In this document: positions 1 to 8,094 of the stretch, in pieces
Numbering within the stretch: position 1 is the first letter of the stretch
Layout of the letters: the number at the start of each line of letters is the position of its first letter
Notes under the pieces: model-generated
Databases searched by the model: none
What the model saw: only the letters and a program-made list of their open reading frames with translations
Told to the model about the DNA's origin: nothing
NCBI RefSeq assembly: GCF_005233875.1
Contig: NZ_SZPZ01000002.1
Coordinates: 1,116,001-1,180,000, forward strand
Length of the DNA stretch: 64,000 bases
Direction: 5' to 3'
Source: Kribbella jiaozuonensis
GTDB lineage: Bacteria; Actinomycetota; Actinomycetes; Propionibacteriales; Kribbellaceae
Program-made: the position numbers and the translations under genes

Positions 1-246
1 GCTCCCGGCTCGCCGACCGTGCGGATCGGGCGTGGGCCGGGTGCGACGCTGCGGATGGCCGACGTCTCCGTCTCGCGGTACCACGCCGAGCTCCGGCACG
101 TCGACGACGGCTGGATGCTCCGCGACCTCGGCTCGATGAACGGCACCACCGTCAACGACCTCCGCATCACCACCACCGTCCGCGTACGCCCGGGGGACCG
201 GGTCAGCTTCGGCGCGGTCGCGTACGTCCTGACCTGGACCGACTGA
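1..246 (+). CDS. FHA-domain protein, C-terminal end (partial)
   Basis: Only the last 81 codons are in the window; the start lies to the left. The visible part is a forkhead-associated phosphothreonine-binding domain: a GR-G motif near the window edge, then SRYHAEL (the S-x-x-H signature) and GSMNGTTVN (the N-G turn that shapes the binding pocket), followed by the last beta strands. FHA domains bind pThr peptides made by Ser/Thr kinases of the PknB type. The stop at 244-246 sits at the end of the fold, so FHA is the C-terminal domain. What precedes it cannot be seen. It is separated from the next gene by a MerR-type promoter. Confidence 0.9.
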   Translation, partial: APGSPTVRIGRGPGATLRMADVSVSRYHAELRHVDDGWMLRDLGSMNGTTVNDLRITTTVRVRPGDRVSFGAVAYVLTWTD

Positions 247-250
247 GAAC

Positions 251-280
251 TTGCATCCGGTACTCCGGTACAGGTTTACC
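251..280 (+). promoter_or_regulatory. MerR-type promoter with operator in a long spacer
   Basis: A -35 box TTGCAT (251-256) and a -10-like TTTACC (275-280) are separated by 18 bases, longer than the optimal 17. The spacer is filled by the inverted repeat CCGGTACTCCGGTACAGG (257-274; arms CCGGTAC and GTACAGG, one mismatch, 4-base centre). A stretched spacer filled by a dyad is the hallmark of MerR-family promoters, where the activator twists the DNA to realign the boxes. A MerR gene follows at 574. Transcription should begin near 287, only a few bases before the ATG at 290. Confidence 0.75.
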
Positions 281-289
281 GTCGATCTC

Positions 290-577
290 ATGGAAGCCCC
301 GGATGCCTGCACCTTGCCGACCGCGGAACGCCCGTTCCGCGTCGCCGAGTTCGACCAACTCTTTGCCGACCACCTCCGCGACTCGAACCGCGTCGACCCT
401 CAAACCCTCGACCTCACCCTCGCCCCCGAATCCCGCGCGACGGTCGAAGACCTCACCGCCCGCGAGCTCGAGTGCTGCTCGTTCTTCACCTTCACCCTGA
501 CCCCGGCCGCCGACCACCTACGGCTGCGGATCACAGTCCCACCAACGCAAACCGCCGTACTAGACGGACTCCAATGA
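290..577 (+). CDS. small conserved protein with a Cys-Cys motif, MerR-operon first gene
   Basis: A 95-residue soluble protein. A TTG 39 bases upstream is in frame but is the -35 box of the promoter, so ATG 290 is taken as the start. The protein begins with DACTLPTAERP and has ELECCSFFTF around residue 66, with two adjacent cysteines; a further Cys lies near residue 6. I know this only as a short actinobacterial family often found next to MerR regulators, without an established function. Its stop overlaps the MerR start (ATGA at 574-577), so the two are translationally coupled. The cysteines and the MerR partner suggest a metal- or thiol-related role, but that is inference. Confidence 0.75.
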   Translation: MEAPDACTLPTAERPFRVAEFDQLFADHLRDSNRVDPQTLDLTLAPESRATVEDLTARELECCSFFTFTLTPAADHLRLRITVPPTQTAVLDGLQ

Positions 578-1011
578 GATCCAGCGAGCTAGCCGCCGCA
601 GCCGGCGTCAACCCCCAAACCCTCCGGTACTACGAACGCCGCGGCCTCCTCGCCGAACCCGCGCGAAGCCTCGGCGGCCATCGCATCTATCCCTCGGAAG
701 CCGTCACGACGTTGCGCGTGATCAAGGCAGCCCAGCGCCTCGGATTCACCCTCACCGAGGTCTCCGAGCTACTCGACACCGCCCGCCACCGACACGCCCG
801 CGGCGACGGAGCCGGCCTCCAGACCCGCGCCCGCGAGAAACTCAACGATGTGGAAGCCAAGATCGCCGACCTGACGGTCATCGCCGAAACCCTCCACGCC
901 GCCCTCACCGCCGGCTGCGACGACCTGGCAACCTGCGCCGGCAACCCAGCCTGCCCCCTCCCGTTCGAGGAGCTCGGCGCCACCCGCGACACCAGGACCG
1001 ACCTCGCGTGA
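574..1011 (+). CDS. MerR-family transcriptional regulator
   Basis: A 145-residue protein with the N-terminal MerR winged helix: LAAAAGVNPQTLRYYERRGL and a GHRIYP wing in the first 40 residues. A long dimerisation helix follows and a C-terminal metal-loop-like tail, GCDDLATCAGNPACPLP, with three cysteines placed somewhat like the metal-binding segment of MerR, CueR or CadR. The cysteine that normally sits at the start of the dimerisation helix in mercury MerR is absent (the matching region reads HRHARGDG), so the effector is probably not handled exactly as in classical MerR. It likely controls the dyad promoter at 251-280. It overlaps the preceding gene (ATGA) and the following one (GTGA). Confidence 0.9.
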   Translation: MRSSELAAAAGVNPQTLRYYERRGLLAEPARSLGGHRIYPSEAVTTLRVIKAAQRLGFTLTEVSELLDTARHRHARGDGAGLQTRAREKLNDVEAKIADLTVIAETLHAALTAGCDDLATCAGNPACPLPFEELGATRDTRTDLA

Positions 1012-1343
1012 CGACCCTCAAGTCGGTTCTGCTGTTCCTCCTGGCCGCCGTGGCGGAGATCGGCGGCGCCTGGCTCATCTGGCAAGGCTGGCGCGAACAC
1101 CGCGGCCTCCTCTGGATCGCCGGCGGAATAGTTGCCCTAGGCGCCTACGGCTTCGTAGCCACCTTCCAACCCGACCCCAACTTCGGCCGAATCCTCGCAG
1201 CCTACGGCGGCATCTTCGTAGCCGGCTCCCTAACCTGGGCCATCCTCCTCGACCACTTCAAACCCGACCGCTACGACCTGCTAGGCGCAGCAATCTGCCT
1301 CCTAGGAGTAGCCGTCATCATGTACGCCCCGCGAAGCTCATAA
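1008..1343 (+). CDS. YnfA/UPF0060-family small membrane protein
   Basis: A 111-residue hydrophobic protein with four predicted transmembrane helices. The sequence fits the YnfA family: AAVAEIGGAWLIWQGWRE near the N-terminus, ALGAYGFVATFQPDPNFGRILAAYGG in pieces across helix 3, and DRYDLLGAAICLLG in the last helix. The family resembles small multidrug transporters in size and topology; its physiological substrate is not established. The GTG start overlaps the merR stop, so the gene is the third of a MerR operon, which hints at an efflux or stress role triggered by the regulator. Its 3' half uses rare wobble codons (CTA, ATA, GTA). Confidence 0.85.
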   Translation: MTTLKSVLLFLLAAVAEIGGAWLIWQGWREHRGLLWIAGGIVALGAYGFVATFQPDPNFGRILAAYGGIFVAGSLTWAILLDHFKPDRYDLLGAAICLLGVAVIMYAPRSS

Positions 1344-1672
1344 TGGGAGTAGACGTAGCACTCACCCAGGTGATCCAGCCCGGCACAAGCGGCAAACGCC
1401 GCCAACTGACCCAACTGGACGTCGTACCGGACCCGGCTGACGTGTTCCCAGGCATCTGCCAACGAAGCAACCTCCCGATGCTGCGGCGCGTCGACCCGTA
1501 CCGCGACCTGATCCTGACCGCAGCCGAGATGCCTCAGCTCCTGGCGGAGCTGCAGACGGAGCGCACCCTCGCCACCACCGATGAGGAACGCACCCTCCTG
1601 ACCGCCGTACACCACCTCGCCGAACGCTGCGCCACAGACCCACCCACCGAACTCCATCTCCAAGGTGACTGA
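1343..1672 (+). CDS. conserved hypothetical protein (109 aa)
   Basis: I recognise only a small actinobacterial family of unknown function. The protein is soluble, begins MGVDVALTQV, has a central VDPYRDLILTAAEMPQLLAEL segment (shown in part) and ends with a Cys (LAERC) and TELHLQGD. No signal peptide or membrane segment is seen. The ATG overlaps the preceding TAA by one base and its 3' end overlaps the next gene by eight bases, so it probably belongs to the same transcript as the MerR/YnfA genes, although it may be an unrelated neighbour. Confidence 0.6.
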   Translation: MGVDVALTQVIQPGTSGKRRQLTQLDVVPDPADVFPGICQRSNLPMLRRVDPYRDLILTAAEMPQLLAELQTERTLATTDEERTLLTAVHHLAERCATDPPTELHLQGD

Positions 1673-2408
1673 CCTCTACCCGTCGCCGCCGCATCTGACG
1701 ATCGCGGTGTGGGTGGCTTCGGATGACGAGCTGGCCTTTGGGCAGGCGTGTGACACCGCGATCGAGTTCGGCTGCACATCGTCCGGCGTGGTCGAGATCG
1801 CCCCGCGGGGCCGCGCGTTCGCGATGCTGCAGGATCTGGAGGACCGCTCGACTGAGCACCTCAGCGGCGCCGAGTTCGACTCGATGGTGCATGGCGCGCA
1901 CCCGATGTCGCGTCCGCTGAAGGCCGGGTTTCGGCGCAAAGGAATCGGCACGGTGATCGTCGAGCATCTGTTGGGCACGGCAACAGAACCTCATCCGGTA
2001 GCCATCTCGCTCTCCGCCGGCGCATTGGGTTGGCCCGAGGAACTGTCGACCGCGAAGGACCGCAAGGCGGCGTACAGGCTGGCCGTCTGGGCAACCGACG
2101 TACTGCGGGACCTCACCGCCCGCACCGGCGCCCTCTACGGCTCTATCGCCGTGGAGGAGACCCTCCCAACCCCCACCGCCCTCAGCACAGGCACCCCGCT
2201 CAGCACCCAGCCCTTCCTCTCCACCAATCTCCCACCCGCAGTCCTCCGCGCCTTCCAAGCAGCCTGCCCCCAATCCCACCCAACCCCCTGGCCCCACGGC
2301 ACCTTCTTTCCCTTCTGGAAACCCTTCCCCGCAGCCAACCGCTCCGCCCTAACAACAGCCTCAACCACCCTCGGCCACGCACTCCAACGGAGGACCCATG
2401 AGCTCTGA
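1665..2408 (+). CDS. hypothetical protein (247 aa)
   Basis: The GTG start overlaps the previous gene. The N-terminal 150 residues look like a folded soluble domain (TIAVWVASDDELAFGQACD near the start, FRRKGIGTVIVEHLLG near residue 90). The last 80 residues are rich in Pro, Thr and Ser and end with aromatic patches such as FFPFWKPFPAANR. I recognise no family. The wobble bases of the C-terminal half are almost all C or A, unlike the first half, which has balanced G and C. This could mean a recently acquired or weakly constrained extension. The 3' end overlaps the next small gene. Confidence 0.5.
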   Translation: MTDLYPSPPHLTIAVWVASDDELAFGQACDTAIEFGCTSSGVVEIAPRGRAFAMLQDLEDRSTEHLSGAEFDSMVHGAHPMSRPLKAGFRRKGIGTVIVEHLLGTATEPHPVAISLSAGALGWPEELSTAKDRKAAYRLAVWATDVLRDLTARTGALYGSIAVEETLPTPTALSTGTPLSTQPFLSTNLPPAVLRAFQAACPQSHPTPWPHGTFFPFWKPFPAANRSALTTASTTLGHALQRRTHEL

Positions 2409-2557
2409 CTTCGCCTTCTGGAAGGCAATCCCGGGAGATCCCGAGCAGATCTACGACAAGGTCTGCGAAGGCATCACCGACGGCGGACTACCAGCTGGAT
2501 CAGACTCCGGAAGACGCCGAGAAGTACGTCCGCGAGGCGATCTTCTTCGATGAGTGA
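2398..2557 (+). pseudogene. small hypothetical gene with an apparent frameshift
   Basis: An ATG at 2398 preceded by GGAGG (2389-2393) opens MSSDFAFWKAIPGDPEQIYD and runs to about ITDG. In this frame the rest turns into a basic, low-complexity tail and stops at 2551-2553. In the +1 frame from about 2482 the sequence reads ADYQLDQTPEDAEKYV then REAIFFDE and stops at 2555-2557, overlapping the next start. The second reading has the composition of a real protein, so a one-base insertion (or two-base loss) near 2475-2485 is likely. It may be a real mutation or a sequencing error. Function unknown. Confidence 0.45.
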
Positions 2558-2798
2558 CATCGAGGAGTTGTGGACGCGGTTGGCGGCGGGTGGGGTTTCC
2601 GCGATGGTGAAGATCGATCACGAGCGGTTTGCGGAGGGTGGGCGGCCGTGGACCTTGCTGTTGTCGGGGCCTCCGCTTGGTGATGGGTTTGTTCGCGCGG
2701 AGGAGGCCTCGCTCAGGAGGTGCTTGGAGGTCGGCCTCACCCGACTGGCTGACAAGGCGGAGGGGGAGTGGGGGTGGGTCTCGGAGTACCTCGGGTGA
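2550..2798 (+). CDS. hypothetical protein (82 aa)
   Basis: A short soluble protein starting MSDIEELWTRLAAGGVSAMV and ending EGEWGWVSEYLG. No known domain. The ATG overlaps the end of the shifted reading frame of the preceding small gene, which supports that both were once translated from one message. Codon use here is rich in G and T at the third position, the opposite of the C/A-rich gene two places upstream. It ends three bases from the stop of the convergent dioxygenase gene. Confidence 0.5.
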   Translation: MSDIEELWTRLAAGGVSAMVKIDHERFAEGGRPWTLLLSGPPLGDGFVRAEEASLRRCLEVGLTRLADKAEGEWGWVSEYLG

Positions 2799-2800
2799 TC

Positions 2801-3553
2801 TCAGCGGTCGGCGATGTTTTGGCCGGATTTGAGGAAGGGGTCGAAGGAGCCGTGGGTGGTGGTGCCGTCTCTGGAGGGGATTATTTCTTTGGAGTATTGG
2901 GCCAGGTAGACGCGGCGGTGTTTGTCGGTTTGGTTGGGGCCGCTGCGGTGGATGACGACGCTGGAGAAGACGACGATGGAGCCGGCGGCCGCGGTCATCG
3001 GGATGCCGGGGTCGGTGCCGAAGTAGCAGACCATGTCGTTGAGTTCGGGGTCTTGGATGTGCTTGATGTAGGACCTGATGCCGGACCGTGAGTAGGGGAG
3101 TAGGTAGACGGAGCCGTTCTCCTCGGTGACGTCGTCGAGTGGGATCCAGCAGGTGAGGTACGGCGCGTGGTCCTCGTGCACATAGCCGGAATCCTGGTGC
3201 CACGCGAAGGCCGTGTTCGGGTCGCCGGCCTTGATCACGTACTGCTCCCAGAACAGCCATGCGTCATCGCCGAGCGTCTTCTGGCAGATCTCCGCCATCG
3301 TGTCGCTGAACAGGAACTGCCGCAGCTCCGGCCGGTCCTGGTAGATCATGCTGCTGAAGTACCGCTTCCCCCGGTGGTTGATCCCGAGCGAGTCGGTGCC
3401 CGCCTCGTCCATCGCGGCGTCGAGTTTGTCGATCGAGTACTGCGCCCCGCCGCGCAGCAGCTCGAGCTGTTCGTCGGTGAGCACGCGGTCCAGCACGAAG
3501 TACCCCTCGTCGCGGAACTGGGCAAGATGCTCCGGGGTGACCAGGTCGTTCAT
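2801..3553 (-). CDS. phytanoyl-CoA dioxygenase (PhyH) family oxygenase
   Basis: A 250-residue Fe(II)/2-oxoglutarate-dependent dioxygenase of the PhyH family. The iron ligands are visible as H119-x-D121 in WHQDSGY and H202 in VVIHRSGPN, with a basic pair (KHRR, about 212-214) placed to bind 2-oxoglutarate. The start is set at ATG 3553, after which EHLAQFRDEGYFVLD gives the usual family N-terminus; an in-frame upstream extension runs antisense through the neighbouring AraC gene and is rejected. Substrate is unknown; bacterial members hydroxylate small metabolites. It is divergent from the AraC regulator at 3662, which is the obvious candidate controller. Confidence 0.88.
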   Translation of the reverse strand: MNDLVTPEHLAQFRDEGYFVLDRVLTDEQLELLRGGAQYSIDKLDAAMDEAGTDSLGINHRGKRYFSSMIYQDRPELRQFLFSDTMAEICQKTLGDDAWLFWEQYVIKAGDPNTAFAWHQDSGYVHEDHAPYLTCWIPLDDVTEENGSVYLLPYSRSGIRSYIKHIQDPELNDMVCYFGTDPGIPMTAAAGSIVVFSSVVIHRSGPNQTDKHRRVYLAQYSKEIIPSRDGTTTHGSFDPFLKSGQNIADR

Positions 3554-3661
3554 GGAAGTCCTCTCGATCGGCTTACCAGAAACGCTAGGACGACAACGAA
3601 GGTCAAAGAATGTCTCCCCGCGACCCGGACATGAACATTTTGGCGCGCTACCGTACCTGAC

Positions 3662-4453
3662 ATGACCGAGCGCACGATCGTCACGATCGCCGAAGGCCCG
3701 GTGACGAGACTCGGTCAGCTGGTGCTGGCCGGCGAGGTGGTCGACTCCGAACCGATCATGTCGGCCGAGCTCCGGGTGATGGACGGCTACGTGCTGTCGG
3801 TGCTGATCGATGGCGAGGGCAACTATCGCGACGCCGACGGTCGCGCCGAACGGATCACCGGCGGCGCGCACACGCTGGTCCCACCAGGCTTCCCGCACAC
3901 GTATCACACCGACCCGGGGGAGCGCTGGACCGAGGTGTTCGTCGTCTTCGCCGGCCCGCTCTTCGACGCGCTCCCGCACCTGACCGGCGCCGGCCCGCGC
4001 TACCCGGTCCCGCAACCCTCGATCGAAGCGCTCCGCACCGTACTCCGGGCTCCACCGAAAACCCGCCGCGCCGCCGAACACCAACTGCTGGCCCTGGCCG
4101 ACTGGCTCGTCGACGTCGAGGACACCACACCGGAGGACGTCAGCATGGAGATTGTGGACGCCATGACCCGCCTCGCCGACGACCTCACCGCGAGCACGGC
4201 CCTCGCCGCGATCGCCGCCGAGTCGGGCCTCAGCTACGACACCTTCCGCCGCAGATTCGCCAAGCAGGTCGGTCTGACGCCCGCCGCCTTCCGGAACGTA
4301 CGCCGGTTGCAGGCGGCGGCCACGCTGCTACGTCTGACCGACCTCACCCACCGCGAGATCGCCCGAACACTCGGATTCGCCGACGAGTTCCACCTGTCAC
4401 GCCGATTCCGCTCGCATTTCGGTGTCTCCCCGCGCGACTACCGGCGTACCTGA
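3662..4453 (+). CDS. AraC-family transcriptional regulator
   Basis: A 263-residue protein. The N-terminal half is a cupin-like sensor domain with GGAHTLVPPGFPHTYHT, a typical ligand-pocket strand. The C-terminal 100 residues hold two helix-turn-helix motifs: LAAIAAESGLSYDTFRRRFA and the signature region HREIARTLGFADEFHLSRRF followed by FGVSPRDYR. The intergenic region shared with the divergent dioxygenase gene (3554-3661) is 108 bases and should hold both promoters. The last 57 bases overlap, tail to tail, the end of the ABC ATPase gene on the other strand. Confidence 0.9.
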   Translation: MTERTIVTIAEGPVTRLGQLVLAGEVVDSEPIMSAELRVMDGYVLSVLIDGEGNYRDADGRAERITGGAHTLVPPGFPHTYHTDPGERWTEVFVVFAGPLFDALPHLTGAGPRYPVPQPSIEALRTVLRAPPKTRRAAEHQLLALADWLVDVEDTTPEDVSMEIVDAMTRLADDLTASTALAAIAAESGLSYDTFRRRFAKQVGLTPAAFRNVRRLQAAATLLRLTDLTHREIARTLGFADEFHLSRRFRSHFGVSPRDYRRT

Positions 4454-6271
4454 GGCACCGGGGCGGGGGATCGCTGCCAGCAGCTTGCGGGTGTACGGAT
4501 CCTTGGCCTCACCAATGACCTGCAGCGTCGGACCGCGTTCCACCATCACGCCCTCGTTGAGCACCATCACCTCGTCGGCCAGCAACCGCGCACTGAGCAG
4601 GTCGTGGGTGATGTACAACATGGCGATCCCGCGGTCGCGGACCAACTGGTCGAGCAACGCGATGATCTCCGCACGGATCGACACGTCCAGCATCGAGATC
4701 GGCTCGTCCGCGATCACCACCTCAGGCTCCGGAGCCAGCGCCCGCGCGATCACCACCCGCTGACGCTGCCCGCCGGACAGCTGATGCGGCAACTTGTCCA
4801 GGTACTGCGCTGCCGGCGACAGCCCGACCGTCTCGAGCAGCTCGCCCGCCCGCACCCGCGCCTCAGCCCCACTCAACCCGAGATGATTCCGCAATGGCCG
4901 GGACAACGCATACGCCACCGTCCGCGTCGGATTGAGCGCCGAGAACGGATCCTGGAACACCAGCTGCACATGTCGCCGGTACTTCCGTAGCGCCCGCCGT
5001 CGCAACCGATCCACCGGCGTATCCCCGAACCAGATCGAGCCACCGGAAGGACGCTCCACCCCGGTCAGCATCCGCGCGATCGTCGTCTTACCCGAACCAC
5101 TCTGCCCGACCAGCGCCGTGACCTGTCCCGGCCGCAGCCCGAACGACACATCATCGACGGCCGTGGTCACGGTGGTGTTCAACCCGCGCCTGGTCCGGTA
5201 GACCTTGCTGACGCCGTCCACGACGAGCACCGGCTCGACATCGGCCAGCTCGGACGGGCCGGCCGCGAACACCTGGTCCCGTAGCGCGGCCAGGTTGTCG
5301 AGCGCTGCCCGGCCGCCTGAGGACTCCTCGACGAGGATGCACCGGACCTGACCACGCCCCGCGGGCAGCAGATCGGGATGCACGGTCCGGCACTTGTCCA
5401 CGGCGACCGGGCAACGCGGCTGGAAGAGGCAGCCGGCGTGCGACTGCGACAGGTCCGGCGGCCGGCCCGGGATGAACTCGACCTCGACGATCTCGTCGCG
5501 CGGATCGGCGTACGACCCGAGCAGGCCGGCGCTGTACGGATGCAGGTGGCGCGACACCATCTCCGCGGCCGGCTGGTCCTCGACGATCTCCCCGGCGTAC
5601 ATCACCATCACCCGGTCGGCCAGCTCCATCACCGTGCCGAGGTCGTGGCTGATGAACAGTACGGCGAACCCGAGCCGAGCCTGCAGCACCCGCAACCGGT
5701 CGAGGATGTCCCGCTGTACGACGACATCCAGCCCCGTCGTCGGCTCGTCCAGCAGCACGAACCTCGGCTCGAGCGCCAACGCCAACGCGAGCGCCACCCG
5801 CTGCTTCATCCCGCCCGACAGCTCGTGCGGGAATCGGCCCAGCACGGATCGATCCAACGACACCATCTCGAGCAGCTCGCCCGCGCGCGCATCCACGTCC
5901 ACGCCGTTGCCATGGGCGTCGAACGTGTCGGCGAACTGCCGCCGGATGGTGATCACCGGGTTCAGCGAGTTCATGCTCGACTGGAACACCGTGGACAGAT
6001 CGACCCAGCGCATCGACCGCAGGTCGTCCTCGCTCGTCGACGTGATGTCCCGCCCGTCGAACGTGATCGTCCCGCCGGTGATCGCGGCCGGCTTGTCCAG
6101 CAACCGCAGTACTGCGTTGCCGAGCGTCGACTTGCCGCACCCGGACTCGCCGAGCAGCCCGACGAACTCGCCGTCGTGCACCTCGAAGCTGACCCCGTCG
6201 ACGGCCCGGACGGCGGCCGAGTCGCGCGGGCTGTAGGTGACGCTCAGGTCCCGAACCTCGAGCAACGCCAT
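4397..6271 (-). CDS. fused double ATP-binding subunit of a Dpp/Opp-type ABC importer
   Basis: One 624-residue polypeptide carries both nucleotide-binding domains that are usually separate DppD and DppF proteins. Domain 1 (about 1-260): Walker A GESGCGKST at 41-49, signature LSGGMKQR, Walker B FVLLDEPTTGLD. It is followed by an oligopeptide-HPY tail with a Cys cluster (CLFQPRCPVAVDKC). Domain 2 (about 345-600): Walker A GQSGSGKTT, signature LSGGQRQR, Walker B VVIADEPISMLD. Both domains look catalytically complete. It is the last gene of the operon SBP-permease-permease-ATPase. Given the LacI and GH35 neighbours the substrate is probably an oligosaccharide rather than a peptide. Confidence 0.93.
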   Translation of the reverse strand: MALLEVRDLSVTYSPRDSAAVRAVDGVSFEVHDGEFVGLLGESGCGKSTLGNAVLRLLDKPAAITGGTITFDGRDITSTSEDDLRSMRWVDLSTVFQSSMNSLNPVITIRRQFADTFDAHGNGVDVDARAGELLEMVSLDRSVLGRFPHELSGGMKQRVALALALALEPRFVLLDEPTTGLDVVVQRDILDRLRVLQARLGFAVLFISHDLGTVMELADRVMVMYAGEIVEDQPAAEMVSRHLHPYSAGLLGSYADPRDEIVEVEFIPGRPPDLSQSHAGCLFQPRCPVAVDKCRTVHPDLLPAGRGQVRCILVEESSGGRAALDNLAALRDQVFAAGPSELADVEPVLVVDGVSKVYRTRRGLNTTVTTAVDDVSFGLRPGQVTALVGQSGSGKTTIARMLTGVERPSGGSIWFGDTPVDRLRRRALRKYRRHVQLVFQDPFSALNPTRTVAYALSRPLRNHLGLSGAEARVRAGELLETVGLSPAAQYLDKLPHQLSGGQRQRVVIARALAPEPEVVIADEPISMLDVSIRAEIIALLDQLVRDRGIAMLYITHDLLSARLLADEVMVLNEGVMVERGPTLQVIGEAKDPYTRKLLAAIPRPGASGTPVVARGDTEMRAESA

Positions 6272-6272
6272 G

Positions 6273-7100
6273 TCAGTCCTCCCTCAGATGTGGGTTGCTC
6301 AAGGCATCGATCCCGAAGTTCATCAACGTGAACGACGTGATCAGCAGCGCCAGCACCAACCCGGGCGCCACCAGCCAGGCCCACTGCCCGGTGGTCAACG
6401 CGCCGCCGAGGCTGGCCTGGTTGAGCATCGTTCCCCAGCTGACCGTCTGCGGATCACCGAGCCCGAGGAACGCCAGCCCGGCCTCTGCGCCGATCGCGCC
6501 GAGCGCCGCGCCCATGAATCCGACCACGATCAGCGAGATCATGTTCGGCACGATCTCGAACGCGATGATGCGCGCCGTACTGTCGCCGGCGAACTTGGCC
6601 GCCGTGATGTAGTCCCGGGTCCGCAGCGTGATGATCTGCGCGCGCTTGATCCGGGCGCCGTACGCCCAGCCGGTCACGGTGATCACGACGATGATCAGGC
6701 CGAGGCCCTTCACCGGCGCGTACCCGGCCAGCACGACCATCAACGGCAGCACCGGCACCACGAGCCCGAGGTTGATGAAGAACGACAGCACCTCATCCAC
6801 CACACCCCGCAAGTAGCCGGCGGTGAGTCCGACGGCCATCGCGATCAACGTGCTCAGTACGCCGGCCACCAGCCCGACGATGAGCGACGTACGAGCGCCG
6901 TACACGAGCTGCGAGAACACGTCCTCGCCACGCGCCGTGGTACCCAACCAGTGCGCGCCTGACGGACCTGCCGATGCCGCGAAGTCCGAGACCCGCGGAC
7001 CGTACGGCGCGATCACCGGAGCGAACACCGCGATCAGGATGAACGCGGCGAGCATGATCATGCCCGCGCGACACTTGCTGTTCCGCCAGAGGATCGTCAT
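6273..7100 (-). CDS. Dpp/Opp-type ABC permease, DppC-like
   Basis: A 275-residue inner-membrane permease with about six helices. The N-terminal helix is IMLAAFILIAVFAPVIAPYG and a periplasmic GTTARGEDVFSQLVYGARTS region precedes the core (seen in parts), both typical of DppC-type subunits. The EAA-like loop that contacts the ATPase lies around DYITAAKFAGDSTARIIAFE. The start overlaps the end of the upstream permease by four bases, and the stop is one base before the ATPase start, so the genes are co-translated. Confidence 0.92.
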   Translation of the reverse strand: MTILWRNSKCRAGMIMLAAFILIAVFAPVIAPYGPRVSDFAASAGPSGAHWLGTTARGEDVFSQLVYGARTSLIVGLVAGVLSTLIAMAVGLTAGYLRGVVDEVLSFFINLGLVVPVLPLMVVLAGYAPVKGLGLIIVVITVTGWAYGARIKRAQIITLRTRDYITAAKFAGDSTARIIAFEIVPNMISLIVVGFMGAALGAIGAEAGLAFLGLGDPQTVSWGTMLNQASLGGALTTGQWAWLVAPGLVLALLITSFTLMNFGIDALSNPHLRED

Positions 7101-8092
7101 GGCGCCTCCGCCCGTCGGACCCGCGGATCGAGGAACCCGTATGTCACGTCGGCGAGGAAGTTCGCGATCAGTACGCCGATCGTGGTGAACAGGAACAGCG
7201 CCTGCATCAGCGGATAGTCCTTGTTCGACACGGCTTCCAGCAGCAAGCGGCCGAGCCCGGGATAGTTGAAGATCGTCTCGACCAGCACGGTCCCGCCCAG
7301 CAGCCCGCCGAGCGCGATCGCGAACCCGGTGACGTTGGGCAGGATCGCGATCCGGGCGCCGTACGTCAGCGCGATCCGCCGCCGCGGCAGACCCTTCGCC
7401 CGGGCCAGCCGGGCGTAGTCCTCGCCCAGCGTCTGCACCATGTTGTTGCGCATGCCGATGATCCAGCCGACCGGCCCGGTGATCAGCAACGCCAACGCCG
7501 GCAGCACGCTGTGCTGGAATGCGTCCGAGAAGAACAACCAGGTCCAGCTCGGGCTGCTGCCCCCGCCGTACCCGCCGCCGTCCGGGAACCAGTTCAGCGT
7601 GATCGCGAAGACGAAGATCAGCACCAGCGCGATCCAGAAGAACGGCAGCGTGCCGACGAACGTCGAGCCGAGCGTGATCACCGAGTCGACCCGCGAATTA
7701 CGCCGGTACGCCGCCCACGCACCGAGCAGCGTGCCGATCGCGAACGACGCGATCTGGGTGACGCCGACCAGGATCAACGTCCACGGCAACGCGGTCGCGA
7801 TCATCGCGGTCACGGAGTACGGGTAGTACGAGTACGAGACGCCGAACTGCCCGTGAACCACGGCACCGAGATAGTCCCAGTACTGCGACAGCAGGTTCCC
7901 GTCCTGGGTGCCGAGCATCTTGCGGATCGCGGCGAGCTGCACCGGGTTGACCGCCTGGGTGTTGCCCTGGAGCCGCGACAGCAACGCCTGGGCGGGATCC
8001 CCCGGCTGCAGCCGGGGGATCAGGAAGTTCAGCGTCACCGCAGCCCACAACGTGGCCACGAAGAAGCCGGTCCGCCGGAGGAAGTACAGCAT
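7097..8092 (-). CDS. Dpp/Opp-type ABC permease, DppB-like
   Basis: A 331-residue permease with the DppB N-terminus (MLYFLRRTGFFVATLWAAVT) and a large extracytoplasmic loop before the transmembrane core. The ATPase-contact loop is around GEDYARLARAKGLPRRRI. The C-terminus contains IFNYPGLGRLLLEAVSNKDYP, a conserved DppB feature. It lies two bases after the binding-protein gene and overlaps the second permease gene by four bases. Confidence 0.93.
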   Translation of the reverse strand: MLYFLRRTGFFVATLWAAVTLNFLIPRLQPGDPAQALLSRLQGNTQAVNPVQLAAIRKMLGTQDGNLLSQYWDYLGAVVHGQFGVSYSYYPYSVTAMIATALPWTLILVGVTQIASFAIGTLLGAWAAYRRNSRVDSVITLGSTFVGTLPFFWIALVLIFVFAITLNWFPDGGGYGGGSSPSWTWLFFSDAFQHSVLPALALLITGPVGWIIGMRNNMVQTLGEDYARLARAKGLPRRRIALTYGARIAILPNVTGFAIALGGLLGGTVLVETIFNYPGLGRLLLEAVSNKDYPLMQALFLFTTIGVLIANFLADVTYGFLDPRVRRAEAP

Positions 8093-8094
8093 CG

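Noticed and set aside
251..289. TTG 251 as start of the Cys-Cys protein
   Set aside because: This TTG is the -35 box of a well-formed MerR-type promoter, and the extra residues would be encoded upstream of the expected transcript start.
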